Assembly (NCBI RefSeq): GCF_008119785.1
Contig: NZ_VSFA01000011.1
Span: forward strand, 1-64,000
DNA from: Micromonospora sp. MP36
GTDB taxonomy: Bacteria > Actinomycetota > Actinomycetes > Mycobacteriales > Micromonosporaceae
Direction of reading: 5' to 3'
DNA: 64,000 bases
Shown here: positions 31,556 through 40,749 of the stretch, piece after piece
Layout of the letters: each line of letters opens with the position of its first letter
How positions within the stretch are numbered: the stretch's first letter is position 1
Notes under the pieces: generated by a model
The model's input: the letters and a program-made list of their open reading frames with translations, nothing else
Database searches by the model: none
Told to the model about the DNA's origin: nothing
Program-made: the position numbers and the translations under genes

Positions 31556-33781
31556 GTGTCGCCGAGATCGGAGGAACCGCGCCGGGACGCCACAGGCTCC
31601 CGGCGCGGCTCGTCCCGGGGCGGCCGGGGCGCCGACCCCCGCTCCGGGGAGCCGGGCGTCGGCGGGATCTCCGACGCCCGGGCGTACACGCCCCGGGGGC
31701 GGACCATCCGGGAGGGCGGCGGCGCCGCCCGCGCCGGCGGGGGCGCCGAGCAGCGGCGTACCCCGCGCAGCAGCCGCTCCGGTGACCCGTTCCGGCCGGC
31801 GCTGCAGGTGCTCGACGGCGGCCGCACCGGGGCGACCCGTGCCGGCCGCCGGCCGACCGCCGCGGGCGGCCGGGCCGGCGTGGTGCGGACCGTGTCCGCC
31901 CGTCCGGTCCGGGAGCCCTTCGACGACGACGAGCTACCGGCGCCGCGGCGCCGCCGGACGACCCCGCGCCGCCCGGCCCGGCCGGCCACCGCCCGCCGGC
32001 CGGCCCGCAAGCCGCGCCGGCCGCCGAAGCTGGCCGACCCGCGCCGCCGGCTGCGGCTCGGCACGCTGCTCGCCCTCGCGCTCTTCGCCACCATCGGCGT
32101 CCGGCTGGTCTTCCTGCAGACCGTGGACACCCCGGCGTACGCCGACGGCGGGCTCGCCAACCGGCTCGCCGTGGTCGAGCTGCCGGCCCCGCGCGGGGCC
32201 ATCTACGACCGGACCGGCGCGCCGCTGGCGCACAGCATCGAGGCGCGCTACGTCTACGCGGACCCGACCAAGGTCAAGGACCCGGTGGCCACCGCGAAGC
32301 TGCTCTCCCCGCTGCTCGGGGTGTCGGCCTCCGAACTGGCCGAGAAGATGAAGGAGCGCATCCTCCCCGGCACCACCACCAAGTCCCAGTTCGAGTACCT
32401 GGCCCGCGGGGTCAAGATCGACAAGGCCAAGCAGATCATGGCGCTGGACCTGGCCGGCATCGGCGTGCACCGGGACGAGCGGCGCGAGGTGCCCGGCGGC
32501 GACCTGGCCGCCAACCTGATCGGCTTCGTCAGCCAGGACATGGTCGGGCTGGAGGGACTGGAGGCCAAGTACGACGACCTCCTGGAGGGCCAGCCCGGCA
32601 AGAAGACGTACGAGGTGGGGCAGGGCGACCTGGCCGCGCCCATCCCGGGCGGCTACAGCCAGACCACCCCGGCCGAGCCCGGCGGTTCGCTGACCCTCAC
32701 CATCGACCGGGACCTGCAGTTCCAGGCCCAGCGGATCCTGTCCACCCAGATGGCCCAGACGCGGGGCAGCGTCGGCGCGGCGGTGATCATCGACGTCCGC
32801 ACCGGCGAGGTGCTGGCCCAGGCGAGCTACCCCGGCTACAACGCGGCCGACCCGACGAAGGTCAACTCCCCGGCGGACCGGGAGGACGTCGCCACCAGCT
32901 TCGTGGTCGACCCGGGTTCGATCCACAAGGCGATCACCTACGGTGCCGCCCTCCAGGAGGGCGTGATCGCGCCGGACACCGCGTTCCCGGTGGCCAACGC
33001 GATCACCAGGGGCGGCGTCACCTACCGGGACACCCACCCGGCGAACGGGCGGCGGATGAGCATCCCCGGGATGTTGGCGTTCTCGTCCAATGTCGGGACG
33101 ATCGAGATCGCCGACAAGCTGGGCAAGGACCGGCTCATCGACTACCAGAAGCGCTTCGGGCTGGGCCGGGCCACCGGCGAGGGGCTGCCGGGGGAGGCGT
33201 CCGGGCGGCTGCTCCCCGCCGACCAGTGGAGCGGGTCGGCGTACGGGTCGGTGCCGATCGGGCACAGCGTGGACGCCACCCCGTTGCAGATGGCCGCCGC
33301 GTACGCCGCGATCGCCAACGACGGGACCTACGTCCAGCCGCACCTGGTCAAGGAGGTGATCGGCCCGGACGGGAAGCGGACGCCGGGGCCGAAACCGATC
33401 ACCCGCCCGGTGCTCAGCCCACGCAACGCCGCCGACCTGCGCACCATGCTGGAGGCGGTCACCACGGTCGACGGCCCCGACGGGCGGGCCACCGGCCTGG
33501 CCGCCGCCGTCCCCGGCTACCGGGTGGCCGGCAAGACCGGCACCGGCCTGCGCTACGTCGACGGCAAGCAGCAGCCCGGCGAGGTCGGCTCGTTCATCGG
33601 GATGGCCCCCGCCGAGAAGCCGCAGTATGTGGTGGCGGTCTTCGTCTGGAGCCCGGGCGGGGAGGGTGGCGCGGTGGCCGCGCCGGCCTTCCGGGAGATG
33701 ATGGGCTTCACTCTCCGGCACTACCGGGTGCCGCCCTCGCTGACCAACAAGTCCCCCAAGTTCGAGGTCTTTCCACGCTGA
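31556..33781 (+). CDS. ftsI: Septal peptidoglycan transpeptidase FtsI (class B PBP, PBP3-like)
   Basis: This 741-residue class B penicillin-binding protein crosslinks septal peptidoglycan. The first 165 residues are Arg/Gly/Pro-rich and cytoplasmic, longer than in most FtsI proteins. A single membrane helix follows (LGTLLALALFATIGVRLVF). The PBP dimer domain spans roughly 205-350 and the transpeptidase domain the rest. The active-site motifs are SIHK near residue 455 (EPGSTFK-like context reads DPGSIHK), SSN near 510 and KTGTG near 660. The GTG start is three bases after the ftsL-like stop. Confidence 0.94.
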   Translation: MSPRSEEPRRDATGSRRGSSRGGRGADPRSGEPGVGGISDARAYTPRGRTIREGGGAARAGGGAEQRRTPRSSRSGDPFRPALQVLDGGRTGATRAGRRPTAAGGRAGVVRTVSARPVREPFDDDELPAPRRRRTTPRRPARPATARRPARKPRRPPKLADPRRRLRLGTLLALALFATIGVRLVFLQTVDTPAYADGGLANRLAVVELPAPRGAIYDRTGAPLAHSIEARYVYADPTKVKDPVATAKLLSPLLGVSASELAEKMKERILPGTTTKSQFEYLARGVKIDKAKQIMALDLAGIGVHRDERREVPGGDLAANLIGFVSQDMVGLEGLEAKYDDLLEGQPGKKTYEVGQGDLAAPIPGGYSQTTPAEPGGSLTLTIDRDLQFQAQRILSTQMAQTRGSVGAAVIIDVRTGEVLAQASYPGYNAADPTKVNSPADREDVATSFVVDPGSIHKAITYGAALQEGVIAPDTAFPVANAITRGGVTYRDTHPANGRRMSIPGMLAFSSNVGTIEIADKLGKDRLIDYQKRFGLGRATGEGLPGEASGRLLPADQWSGSAYGSVPIGHSVDATPLQMAAAYAAIANDGTYVQPHLVKEVIGPDGKRTPGPKPITRPVLSPRNAADLRTMLEAVTTVDGPDGRATGLAAAVPGYRVAGKTGTGLRYVDGKQQPGEVGSFIGMAPAEKPQYVVAVFVWSPGGEGGAVAAPAFREMMGFTLRHYRVPPSLTNKSPKFEVFPR

Positions 33782-33872
33782 GCGGGCACCGGCAGACATC
33801 ATCGGTGGGTGGCGACGAACCACCGGGGCGGCTGTGCGGTCGGGACCGGACGACCGGGTAGGGTCTGACGCC

Positions 33873-35396
33873 GTGCCCGGCAATCCACGTCCCCGTACCG
33901 TGAATCCCGTCCGGCTCGGCGACCTCGCCGCCCGGGTGGCCGCTCTGGCGCCCGAGCCGGCCGCCGACGTGGCCGTCACCGGGGTGACCCACGCCAGCCA
34001 GGAGGTCCGCCCCGGCGACCTGTACGCGGCCCTGCCCGGCGCCCGCCGGCACGGCGGGGAGTTCGCCGCCGCCGCGGCCGAGGCCGGCGCGGTGGCCGTG
34101 CTGACCGACCCGGCCGGCGTCGAGCTGGCCGCCGGCGCGGGCCTGCCCACGCTGGTGGTGGACGATCCCCGGGCGGCGCTCGGCGAGGTCGCCGCCACGG
34201 TCTACGGCGATCCGACCGCCGGGCTGACCGTGATCGGGGTGACCGGCACCGCCGGCAAGACCTCCACCAGCTACCTGATCGAGTCCGGGCTGCGCGCCGC
34301 CGGGCACACCACCGGCCTGATCGGCACGGTGGAGACCCGGCTCGGCGACCTGGTGATCGACAGCGTCCGGACCACCCCGGAGGCGACCGACCTGCACGCC
34401 ATGCTCGCCGTGGCCCGGGAGCGGGGGGTCGACGCGGTGGTCATGGAGGTGTCCAGCCACGCCCTGGCCATGGGGCGGGTCGGCGGGGTCCGGTTCACCG
34501 TCGGCGGCTACACCAACTTCGGCTCCGACCACCTGGACTTCCACGCCGACGAGGCGGACTACTTCGCCGCCAAGGCGAAGCTCTTCGACGGGCGCTGCCA
34601 GGTGGAGGTGCTCAACCACGACGACCCGGCGCTGCGCCCGTTGGTCAAGCCGGCGACCGTGACCTACTCGGCGGCCGGCGACCCGACCGCCACCTGGTGG
34701 GCCGACGGCGTCGACGGCGAGGGGTACGCCCAGCGCTTCACCGTGCACGGCCCGGACGGGCTGACCCTGCCGACCGGCGTGTCACTGCCCGGGCGGCACA
34801 ACGTGGCCAACGCCCTGCTCGCCATCGCCATCCTGGTGGCCGCCGGCGTCGACCCGGCCACCGCGGCCCGCGGGGTGGCCGCCTGCGGCGGGGTGCCCGG
34901 GCGGCTGGAGCTGGTCAGCGGCGACGCCCCGGTGCTCGGGGTGGTCGACTACGCGCACAAGGCCAACGCCATCGAGGCGGTGCTGACCGCCCTGCGGGAC
35001 CTGACCACCGGCCGGCTGATCTGCGTCCTGGGTGCCGGCGGCGACCGGGACCGGGGCAAGCGGCCGGTGATGGGGGCGGTCGCGGCGACCGGAGCCGACG
35101 TGGTGCTGGTGACCGACGACAACCCGCGCACCGAGGAGCCGGCCGCGATCCGGGCCGAGGTGCTCGCCGGGGCGTACGCGGCGAACACCGGCGCGCGGAT
35201 CATCGAGGCGCCCGGCCGGCGGGCCGCGATCGAGGAGGCGGTCCGGTTGGCCGAACCGGGTGACATCGTGGCCCTGCTCGGCAAGGGCCAGGAACGCGGC
35301 CAGGAGATCAACGGCGAGGTGCTGCCGTTCGACGATCGGGTGGAGCTGGCGGAGGCGCTGCGCGTCCGCTTCGGTGACCGGGTGGGGCGGCCATGA
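33873..35396 (+). CDS. murE: UDP-MurNAc-L-Ala-Glu:meso-diaminopimelate ligase
   Basis: This 507-residue Mur ligase adds the third residue of the stem peptide. The P-loop is GVTGTAGKTSTSYL near residue 116. The DNPRTEEP motif near 413 is the one that selects meso-diaminopimelate, so the cell wall is DAP type. GTG 33873 lies 8 bases after TAGGGT (33859-33864), suggesting a leaderless promoter within the cluster. A slightly longer frame upstream has no support. It overlaps murF as ATGA. Confidence 0.95.
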   Translation: MPGNPRPRTVNPVRLGDLAARVAALAPEPAADVAVTGVTHASQEVRPGDLYAALPGARRHGGEFAAAAAEAGAVAVLTDPAGVELAAGAGLPTLVVDDPRAALGEVAATVYGDPTAGLTVIGVTGTAGKTSTSYLIESGLRAAGHTTGLIGTVETRLGDLVIDSVRTTPEATDLHAMLAVARERGVDAVVMEVSSHALAMGRVGGVRFTVGGYTNFGSDHLDFHADEADYFAAKAKLFDGRCQVEVLNHDDPALRPLVKPATVTYSAAGDPTATWWADGVDGEGYAQRFTVHGPDGLTLPTGVSLPGRHNVANALLAIAILVAAGVDPATAARGVAACGGVPGRLELVSGDAPVLGVVDYAHKANAIEAVLTALRDLTTGRLICVLGAGGDRDRGKRPVMGAVAATGADVVLVTDDNPRTEEPAAIRAEVLAGAYAANTGARIIEAPGRRAAIEEAVRLAEPGDIVALLGKGQERGQEINGEVLPFDDRVELAEALRVRFGDRVGRP

Positions 35397-36790
35397 TCCC
35401 GCTGACCCTGGCCGAGGTCGCCGCGGCCGTCGACGGCCGGCTGGTGGCCGCCGACCCGGACGCCCGGGTCACCGGCACGGTGGAGTTCGACTCCCGCAAG
35501 ATCGGCCCCGGCGGGCTCTTCGTCGCCTTCCCCGGCGAGAAGGTGGACGGGCACGACTACGCGGCGGCCGCGGTCGACTCCGGCGCGGTGGGCGTGCTCG
35601 GCACCCGCGAGGTGCCCGGCGTGCCGATGGTGCTGGTCGCCGACGCGCTCGACGCGATGGGGCGGCTGGCCCGCGCGGTGGTCGACCGGCTGCCCGAGCT
35701 GACCGTGATCGGGCTGACCGGCTCCTCTGGCAAGACCACCACCAAGGACCTGATCGCCCAGCTCGCCGTGCGGCTCGGCCCGACCGTGGCGCCGCCCGGC
35801 TCGTTCAACAACGAGCTGGGGCACCCGTACACCGCGTTGCAGGCTGGCCCGGAGACCCGATATCTGGTCATGGAGAAGGGTGCCCGCGGGGTGGGGCACG
35901 TGCGCTACCTGTGCGAGGTGGTGCCGCCCCGCATCTCGGTGGTGCTCAACGTCGGGGTCGCGCACATCGGCGAGTTCGGCTCGGTGGAGACCATCGCTCT
36001 GGCCAAGGGGGAGCTGGTCGAGGCGCTGCCCGCCGACGGGCTGGCCGTGCTGAACGCCGACGACCCGCTGGTCGACGCGATGGCGTCGCGTACCGGGGCG
36101 CGGGTGGTCCGGTACGGCGAGTCGGAGCGGGCCGACGTGCGGGCGGTGGACGTGACGCTGGACGGGCGGGGACGGCCGTCGTACACGCTGGTGACCCCGG
36201 AGGGGAGCGTGCCGGTGCGGCTGGGGCTGACCGGCCGGCACCAGGTCTCCAACTCGCTGGCCGCCGCGGCGGTCGCCCGCGAGCTGGGGATGCCGCTGGC
36301 CGAGCTGGCCGCCGCCCTGGGGGAACTGGGCCTGGTCTCCACCCGCCGGATGGACGTCTTCGAGCGTCCCGACGGGGTCACGGTGATCGACGACTCGTAC
36401 AACGCCAACCCGGCCTCGATGGGCGTCGCGCTCCGGGCGCTGGCGAGCATGCGGGGGGAAGGGCGTACCCTCGCCGTGCTCGGCTACATGGCCGAGTTGG
36501 GCGACTTCGAACGGGAGGGACATCAGCAGGTCGGCCGGCTGGCGGCCGAGCTGGGCGTCGATCGGCTGCTCGTGGTGGGCGAGCCGGCGGCGCCGATCCA
36601 CGAGGGCGCGACAGCGGTAGGCAACTGGGGAGGAGAGTCGGTGCTGCTCACCGATCAGGCGGCGGCCGTCGAGGTGCTGCGGAGCGAGCTACGTCCGGGT
36701 GACGTGGTCATGGTGAAGGGCTCCCGGTACCGCACCTGGGAGGTGGCCGACGCGCTGCGCGCGGACGCCACCGAGGGGGCTGCTTCATGA
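35393..36790 (+). CDS. murF: UDP-MurNAc-tripeptide:D-Ala-D-Ala ligase
   Basis: This 465-residue Mur ligase adds D-Ala-D-Ala to complete the UDP-MurNAc pentapeptide. The P-loop is [16 protein letters not shown] near residue 105, and conserved NNELGHPYT, the EKGARGVGH block and the [11 protein letters not shown] segment near 330 are present. It overlaps murE and mraY as ATGA at both ends, so the three are tightly coupled. Confidence 0.96.
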   Translation: MIPLTLAEVAAAVDGRLVAADPDARVTGTVEFDSRKIGPGGLFVAFPGEKVDGHDYAAAAVDSGAVGVLGTREVPGVPMVLVADALDAMGRLARAVVDRLPELTVIGLTGSSGKTTTKDLIAQLAVRLGPTVAPPGSFNNELGHPYTALQAGPETRYLVMEKGARGVGHVRYLCEVVPPRISVVLNVGVAHIGEFGSVETIALAKGELVEALPADGLAVLNADDPLVDAMASRTGARVVRYGESERADVRAVDVTLDGRGRPSYTLVTPEGSVPVRLGLTGRHQVSNSLAAAAVARELGMPLAELAAALGELGLVSTRRMDVFERPDGVTVIDDSYNANPASMGVALRALASMRGEGRTLAVLGYMAELGDFEREGHQQVGRLAAELGVDRLLVVGEPAAPIHEGATAVGNWGGESVLLTDQAAAVEVLRSELRPGDVVMVKGSRYRTWEVADALRADATEGAAS

Positions 36791-37911
36791 GGGCGGTGAT
36801 CGTCGCCATCGGGGTCGCCTTCATCATTTCGCTCTTCGGCACCCCGATCGCGATCAAGGTGTTCACCCGGCTCAAGGCCGGCCAGCCGATCCGGGCCGAG
36901 GGCCCGGCCATGCACCAGGGCAAGAAGGGCACGCCGACGATGGGCGGCGTGGTCTTCATCCTGGCCACGGTGATCGCGTACGTCGCCGGCCACCTGGCCC
37001 TGACCACCCTGCCGGACGCCCAGATCGCCCAGGTCGAGCCGACCATCACCGCGCTGGTGCTGCTGGGGCTGATGGTGTTCTCCGGCGCGGTCGGCTTCAT
37101 TGACGACTTTCTGAAGGTGCGCAAGCGGCACAGCGGCGGCCTCAACAAGCGGGGCAAGTTGGCCGGCCAGATCCTGGTCGGGGCGATCTTCGGCGTGGTC
37201 GCGCTCTACTTCCCGAGCACCATGTACGACGTCACCGGCAAGCGGACCAACGCCGAGACGGTGGGCAGCACCACGCTGAGCTTCATCCGGGACATCCCGG
37301 CGCTGGAGATCGGCAAGGTCGCCTCGGTGATCGTGATCGTCCTGGTGGTGATGGCCGCGACCAACGGCGTGAACCTCACCGACGGCCTCGACGGCCTGGC
37401 CACCGGCGCCTCGGTGATGGTGCTCGCCGCGTACGGGCTGATCGCGTTCTGGCAGTACCGGCACTGGTGCGCCGACCCGAACTACACCGAGGCGTACTGC
37501 TACACCGTCCGGGACCCGCTGGAGATCGCCCTGATCGCCGGGGCGGCGGCCGGCGCCTGTGTGGGCTTCCTGTGGTGGAACACCTCGCCGGCCCGGATCT
37601 TCATGGGCGACACCGGGGCGCTCGGCCTGGGCGGTCTGATCGCCGGCATGGCGATGTCCACCCGGACCATCCTGCTGCTGCCGATCGTCGGCGCGCTCTT
37701 CGTGATCATCACGATGTCCGTGGTGATCCAGATCATCTCGTTCCGGACCACCGGCAAGCGGGTGTTCCGGATGTCGCCGCTGCAGCACCACTTCGAGTTG
37801 GCCGGCTGGAGCGAGGTCAACATCGTGGTCCGGTTCTGGATCATCGCCGGCATCGGCGTGGCCATCGCGCTGGGCCTGTTCTACAGCGAGTTCCTCGCCG
37901 CGGTCAGCTGA
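36787..37911 (+). CDS. mraY: Phospho-MurNAc-pentapeptide translocase
   Basis: This 374-residue polytopic membrane enzyme makes lipid I from UDP-MurNAc pentapeptide and undecaprenyl phosphate. About ten helices are present. Catalytic and Mg-binding motifs are FIDDFLKV near residue 105, [10 protein letters not shown] near 196 and [12 protein letters not shown] near 272. The conserved HHFE segment ([12 protein letters not shown]) is near 334. In most actinobacteria murD follows here; instead, 114 bases with a hairpin lead to ftsW. Confidence 0.97.
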   Translation: MRAVIVAIGVAFIISLFGTPIAIKVFTRLKAGQPIRAEGPAMHQGKKGTPTMGGVVFILATVIAYVAGHLALTTLPDAQIAQVEPTITALVLLGLMVFSGAVGFIDDFLKVRKRHSGGLNKRGKLAGQILVGAIFGVVALYFPSTMYDVTGKRTNAETVGSTTLSFIRDIPALEIGKVASVIVIVLVVMAATNGVNLTDGLDGLATGASVMVLAAYGLIAFWQYRHWCADPNYTEAYCYTVRDPLEIALIAGAAAGACVGFLWWNTSPARIFMGDTGALGLGGLIAGMAMSTRTILLLPIVGALFVIITMSVVIQIISFRTTGKRVFRMSPLQHHFELAGWSEVNIVVRFWIIAGIGVAIALGLFYSEFLAAVS

Positions 37912-37923
37912 GCGCAGCCGTGT

Positions 37924-37950
37924 AGGGCCCCGGCCGACGGCTGGGGCCCT
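37924..37950 (+). terminator. GC hairpin after mraY
   Basis: AGGGCCCC (37924-37931) pairs with GGGGCCCT (37943-37950) across an 11-base loop, followed by ccctcttccc. It may end or attenuate the mraZ-mraY transcript at the spot where murD would normally continue the operon. Confidence 0.6.
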
Positions 37951-38025
37951 CCCTCTTCCCGACCCCGACACGCCGACCGGGCGGTTGCGCCACGGGCGGG
38001 CGGGTCGAGCCGCGATGATGGGCGG

Positions 38026-39558
38026 GTGGGGGAGGGACGAGACACCGAGGGCACCACCAGCACGCAGACCAGACGGGCGCCGGCCGCGACCCGGCCGGCC
38101 GACCCGCCGGCCCCGCTGCTCGGGCTGGACGCTGCCGGCGGGCTGGCCGCGCTGCGCGGCCTGCTGGCCCGGCCGTTGGCCTCCTACTACCTGCTGCTCT
38201 CCAGCGCCGGCCTGCTGCTGCTGATCGGCCTCACCATGGTCTTCTCGGCGACCAGCGTCCGGGACTACGCGGAGGACGGCGACGCCTCGGCTTCGCTGGT
38301 CCGGCAGACCGTCTTCGCGGTGATCGGCATCGTGGCGTTCTGGGCCTGCCAGCGGCTGCCCGCCCGCACCTTCCGGGCGCTGGGCCGGCCGGCGCTCGGC
38401 GTGGCGGTGGTGCTGCTGCTTCTGCTCAACCTGCTGGTCGCGCTGGAGGCGCTGTTCCGGGTCAAGTCGATCGGTCCGCTGAAGGCCGAGTTGCTCTGGC
38501 TCTGGCTCGGCCCGATCTCGGTGCAGCCGGTCGAGGTGGCCAAGTTCGCGCTGGTGCTCTGGGGCGCGCACGTGCTGGCCCGCAAGGGCGCCGCGCTGGG
38601 CTGGTGGAAGGAGTTGGCCACCCCGCTCTTCCCGGTGGTCGGCCTGCTCTGCGTGCTGGTCGGCTACAACGACCTGGGCAGCATGCTCTGCCTGCTGGCC
38701 CTGGTGGTCGGCCTGCTCTGGGCGGCCGGCGTCCGGCGGCGGGTCTTCGCCGCCCTCTCCGCGGTCGGCCTGTTCGGCGTCGGCCTGCTGGTCGCCGCCG
38801 CCTCCCTGGGTGCCGGCTCGGGCTCGCGCGACGCCGCCAACTACCGGCTGACCCGGCTCACCTCGTTCCTCGACCCGCCCGACCCGAAGACCTGCTTCCA
38901 GCAGGAGTTGGAGGGCTGCTACCAGCTCATCCAGGCCCGCTACGCGATCGGGCACGGCGGCTGGTTCGGGGTCGGGCTGGGCAAGAGCACCTTCAAGTGG
39001 GCCTGGCTGCCCGAGGCGCACAACGACTTCATCTTCGCGATCATCGCCGAGGAACTGGGCGTGGTCGGCTGCACCGTGGTGCTGGTGCTCTTCGCCGTGC
39101 TGGCGTACACCGGGCTGCGGATCGCCCGGCGGGTGGAGGACCCGTTCCGCCGGCTCGCCGCGGCCGGCGTCACCGCCTGGCTGGTCGGCCAGGCGGTGAT
39201 CAACGTCGGCGGGGTCACCGGGCTGCTGCCGCTGACCGGCGTGCCGCTGCCGTTCATCTCCGACGGCGGCAGCGCCCTGGTGGTCACCCTGGCGGCCGTC
39301 GGGATGCTCGCCTCCTTCGCCCGGGCCGAGCCGGACGCGGCCCGAGCCCTGCATGCCCGTCCGCCGGCCCGGTGGGTCCGACTACTCTGGGCCCCGTTGC
39401 CGCCGCTTCCCGGCCGACGCCGCCGCCCGGCGTCGCCACCGGCGGACCGTGGGTCCGTACCCCGGTCCCGGTCGCGGCGGGAGGACGACCAGGCCGCAGC
39501 CCGCGGCGCCCGGCGGGGCCGGATGCGCGCCGGGACGGCGAGCGAGAGGAGGCGCTGA
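38026..39558 (+). CDS. ftsW: Septal SEDS glycosyltransferase FtsW
   Basis: This 510-residue SEDS protein polymerises lipid II at the septum with FtsI. It has about ten membrane helices from residue 50. The conserved QPVEVAKFALVLWGAHVLA segment lies near 165-183, and NDFIFAIIAEELGVVG near 331 and PLPFISDGGSALVVTLAAVG near 406 are family hallmarks. The loop with SFLDPPDPKTC is the extracellular one. The C-terminal 75 residues are Arg/Pro-rich. The GTG start follows GATGAT by six bases. Its stop overlaps the murG ATG by one base (TGATG). Confidence 0.95.
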   Translation: MGEGRDTEGTTSTQTRRAPAATRPADPPAPLLGLDAAGGLAALRGLLARPLASYYLLLSSAGLLLLIGLTMVFSATSVRDYAEDGDASASLVRQTVFAVIGIVAFWACQRLPARTFRALGRPALGVAVVLLLLLNLLVALEALFRVKSIGPLKAELLWLWLGPISVQPVEVAKFALVLWGAHVLARKGAALGWWKELATPLFPVVGLLCVLVGYNDLGSMLCLLALVVGLLWAAGVRRRVFAALSAVGLFGVGLLVAAASLGAGSGSRDAANYRLTRLTSFLDPPDPKTCFQQELEGCYQLIQARYAIGHGGWFGVGLGKSTFKWAWLPEAHNDFIFAIIAEELGVVGCTVVLVLFAVLAYTGLRIARRVEDPFRRLAAAGVTAWLVGQAVINVGGVTGLLPLTGVPLPFISDGGSALVVTLAAVGMLASFARAEPDAARALHARPPARWVRLLWAPLPPLPGRRRRPASPPADRGSVPRSRSRREDDQAAARGARRGRMRAGTASERRR

Positions 39559-40664
39559 TGGGTCCGCTGCGTTCGGTGGTGCTCTGCGGAGGAGGCACGG
39601 GCGGGCATATCTACCCGTTGCTGGCCTTCGCCGACTGCCTGCGCCGACACGACCCCAGCGTCCGGATCACCTGCCTCGGCACACCCAAGGGGCTGGAGAA
39701 CGAGCTGATCCCGCCGGCCGGCTACGACCTGCGGCAGATCCCGGCCTACCAGCTGCCCCGCTCGGTCAACATGAGCCTGGTCCGCACGCCGGACCGGATG
39801 TGGAAGGCGGCCCGCGCGGCGGGCAAGGTGATCGACGAGGTGCGGGCCGACGTCGTGGTCGGCTTCGGGGGGTACGTCTCGGTGCCCGGCTACCTGGCCG
39901 CGTGGCGGCGGGAGCTGCCGATCGTCATCCACGAGGTGAACGTGCCGCCGGGGGTGGCCAACCGGCTCGGGATGAAGTTCACCAAGCACGTCGCGGTGGG
40001 CTTCCCGCACCAGCCGAGCCAGGCCGAGTCGCTGCGCAACGCCCGCGTGGTCGGGGTGCCGTTGCGGCGCGGCATCGCCGGCCTGGACCGGGCCGCCATG
40101 CGCAACGCCGCCCGCGCCCACTTCGGACTCCGCCCGGACCTGCCGGTGCTCTTCGTCGCCGGTGGCTCGCAGGGCGCCCGCTCGATCAACCTGGCGGTCT
40201 CCGGGGCGGCCAAGGAGTTGGCCCGCCACGGCGTGCAGGTGCTGCACGTGATCGGGGCCCGCAACGAGCCGGTCTCCATCCCCACCGACCTGCCGGTGCC
40301 GTACGTGACCCTGCCCTACCTGTCCGAGATGGAGCTGGGCTACGCCGCCGCCGACCTGATGCTGGCCCGGGGCGGCGCGATGACCTGCGCCGAGGTGGCC
40401 GCCATCGGGCTGACCGCCATCTACGTGCCGTACCCGCACAGCAACCAGGAGCAGAAGCGCAACGCGCTGCCCGTGGTGGAGGCCGGCGGCGGGCTGCTCG
40501 TCGACGACGCCGAGCTGACCCCGGACTGGCTGGAGCGGACCGTCATCCCGCTGGTCCGCGACCCGCAGCGGCTCGCCGCGATGGGTGCCGCCGCGGCCGC
40601 GTACGGCCGGCGCGACGGCGACGTCGCCCTGCTGAACTTCGTCTACGAGGCGGTGGCTCGGTGA
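39558..40664 (+). CDS. murG: UDP-GlcNAc:lipid I N-acetylglucosaminyltransferase
   Basis: This 368-residue GT28 transferase converts lipid I to lipid II on the inner membrane face. The N-terminal GGGTGGHIYPLLA glycine loop, the GFGGYVSVPGYLAA motif near 96 and the donor-binding LMLARGGAMTCAEVAAIG near 270 are present, as is HSNQEQKRNA. GAGAGGAGG precedes the ATG. The stop codon is the first triplet of a junction repeat. Confidence 0.96.
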   Translation: MGPLRSVVLCGGGTGGHIYPLLAFADCLRRHDPSVRITCLGTPKGLENELIPPAGYDLRQIPAYQLPRSVNMSLVRTPDRMWKAARAAGKVIDEVRADVVVGFGGYVSVPGYLAAWRRELPIVIHEVNVPPGVANRLGMKFTKHVAVGFPHQPSQAESLRNARVVGVPLRRGIAGLDRAAMRNAARAHFGLRPDLPVLFVAGGSQGARSINLAVSGAAKELARHGVQVLHVIGARNEPVSIPTDLPVPYVTLPYLSEMELGYAAADLMLARGGAMTCAEVAAIGLTAIYVPYPHSNQEQKRNALPVVEAGGGLLVDDAELTPDWLERTVIPLVRDPQRLAAMGAAAAAYGRRDGDVALLNFVYEAVAR

Positions 40665-40702
40665 GCGCGAGGAGTGAGCTTGCGAGCCCCGCGGTCGCGA
40701 AC
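40662..40702 (+). repeat. Gene-junction repeat, B form (copy B1), between murG and murC
   Basis: It starts at the murG stop as tgagcgcgaggagtgagctt and continues gcgagccccgcggtcgcgaac. Near-identical copies sit at 59195-59240, 60743-60788 and 60803-60848 in the his operon. The murC start follows 47 bases later. Confidence 0.85.
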
Positions 40703-40749
40703 AACGACGGCACTGTGACGGTCGCCAGCGCGACGGGAAGGTACCTCTC

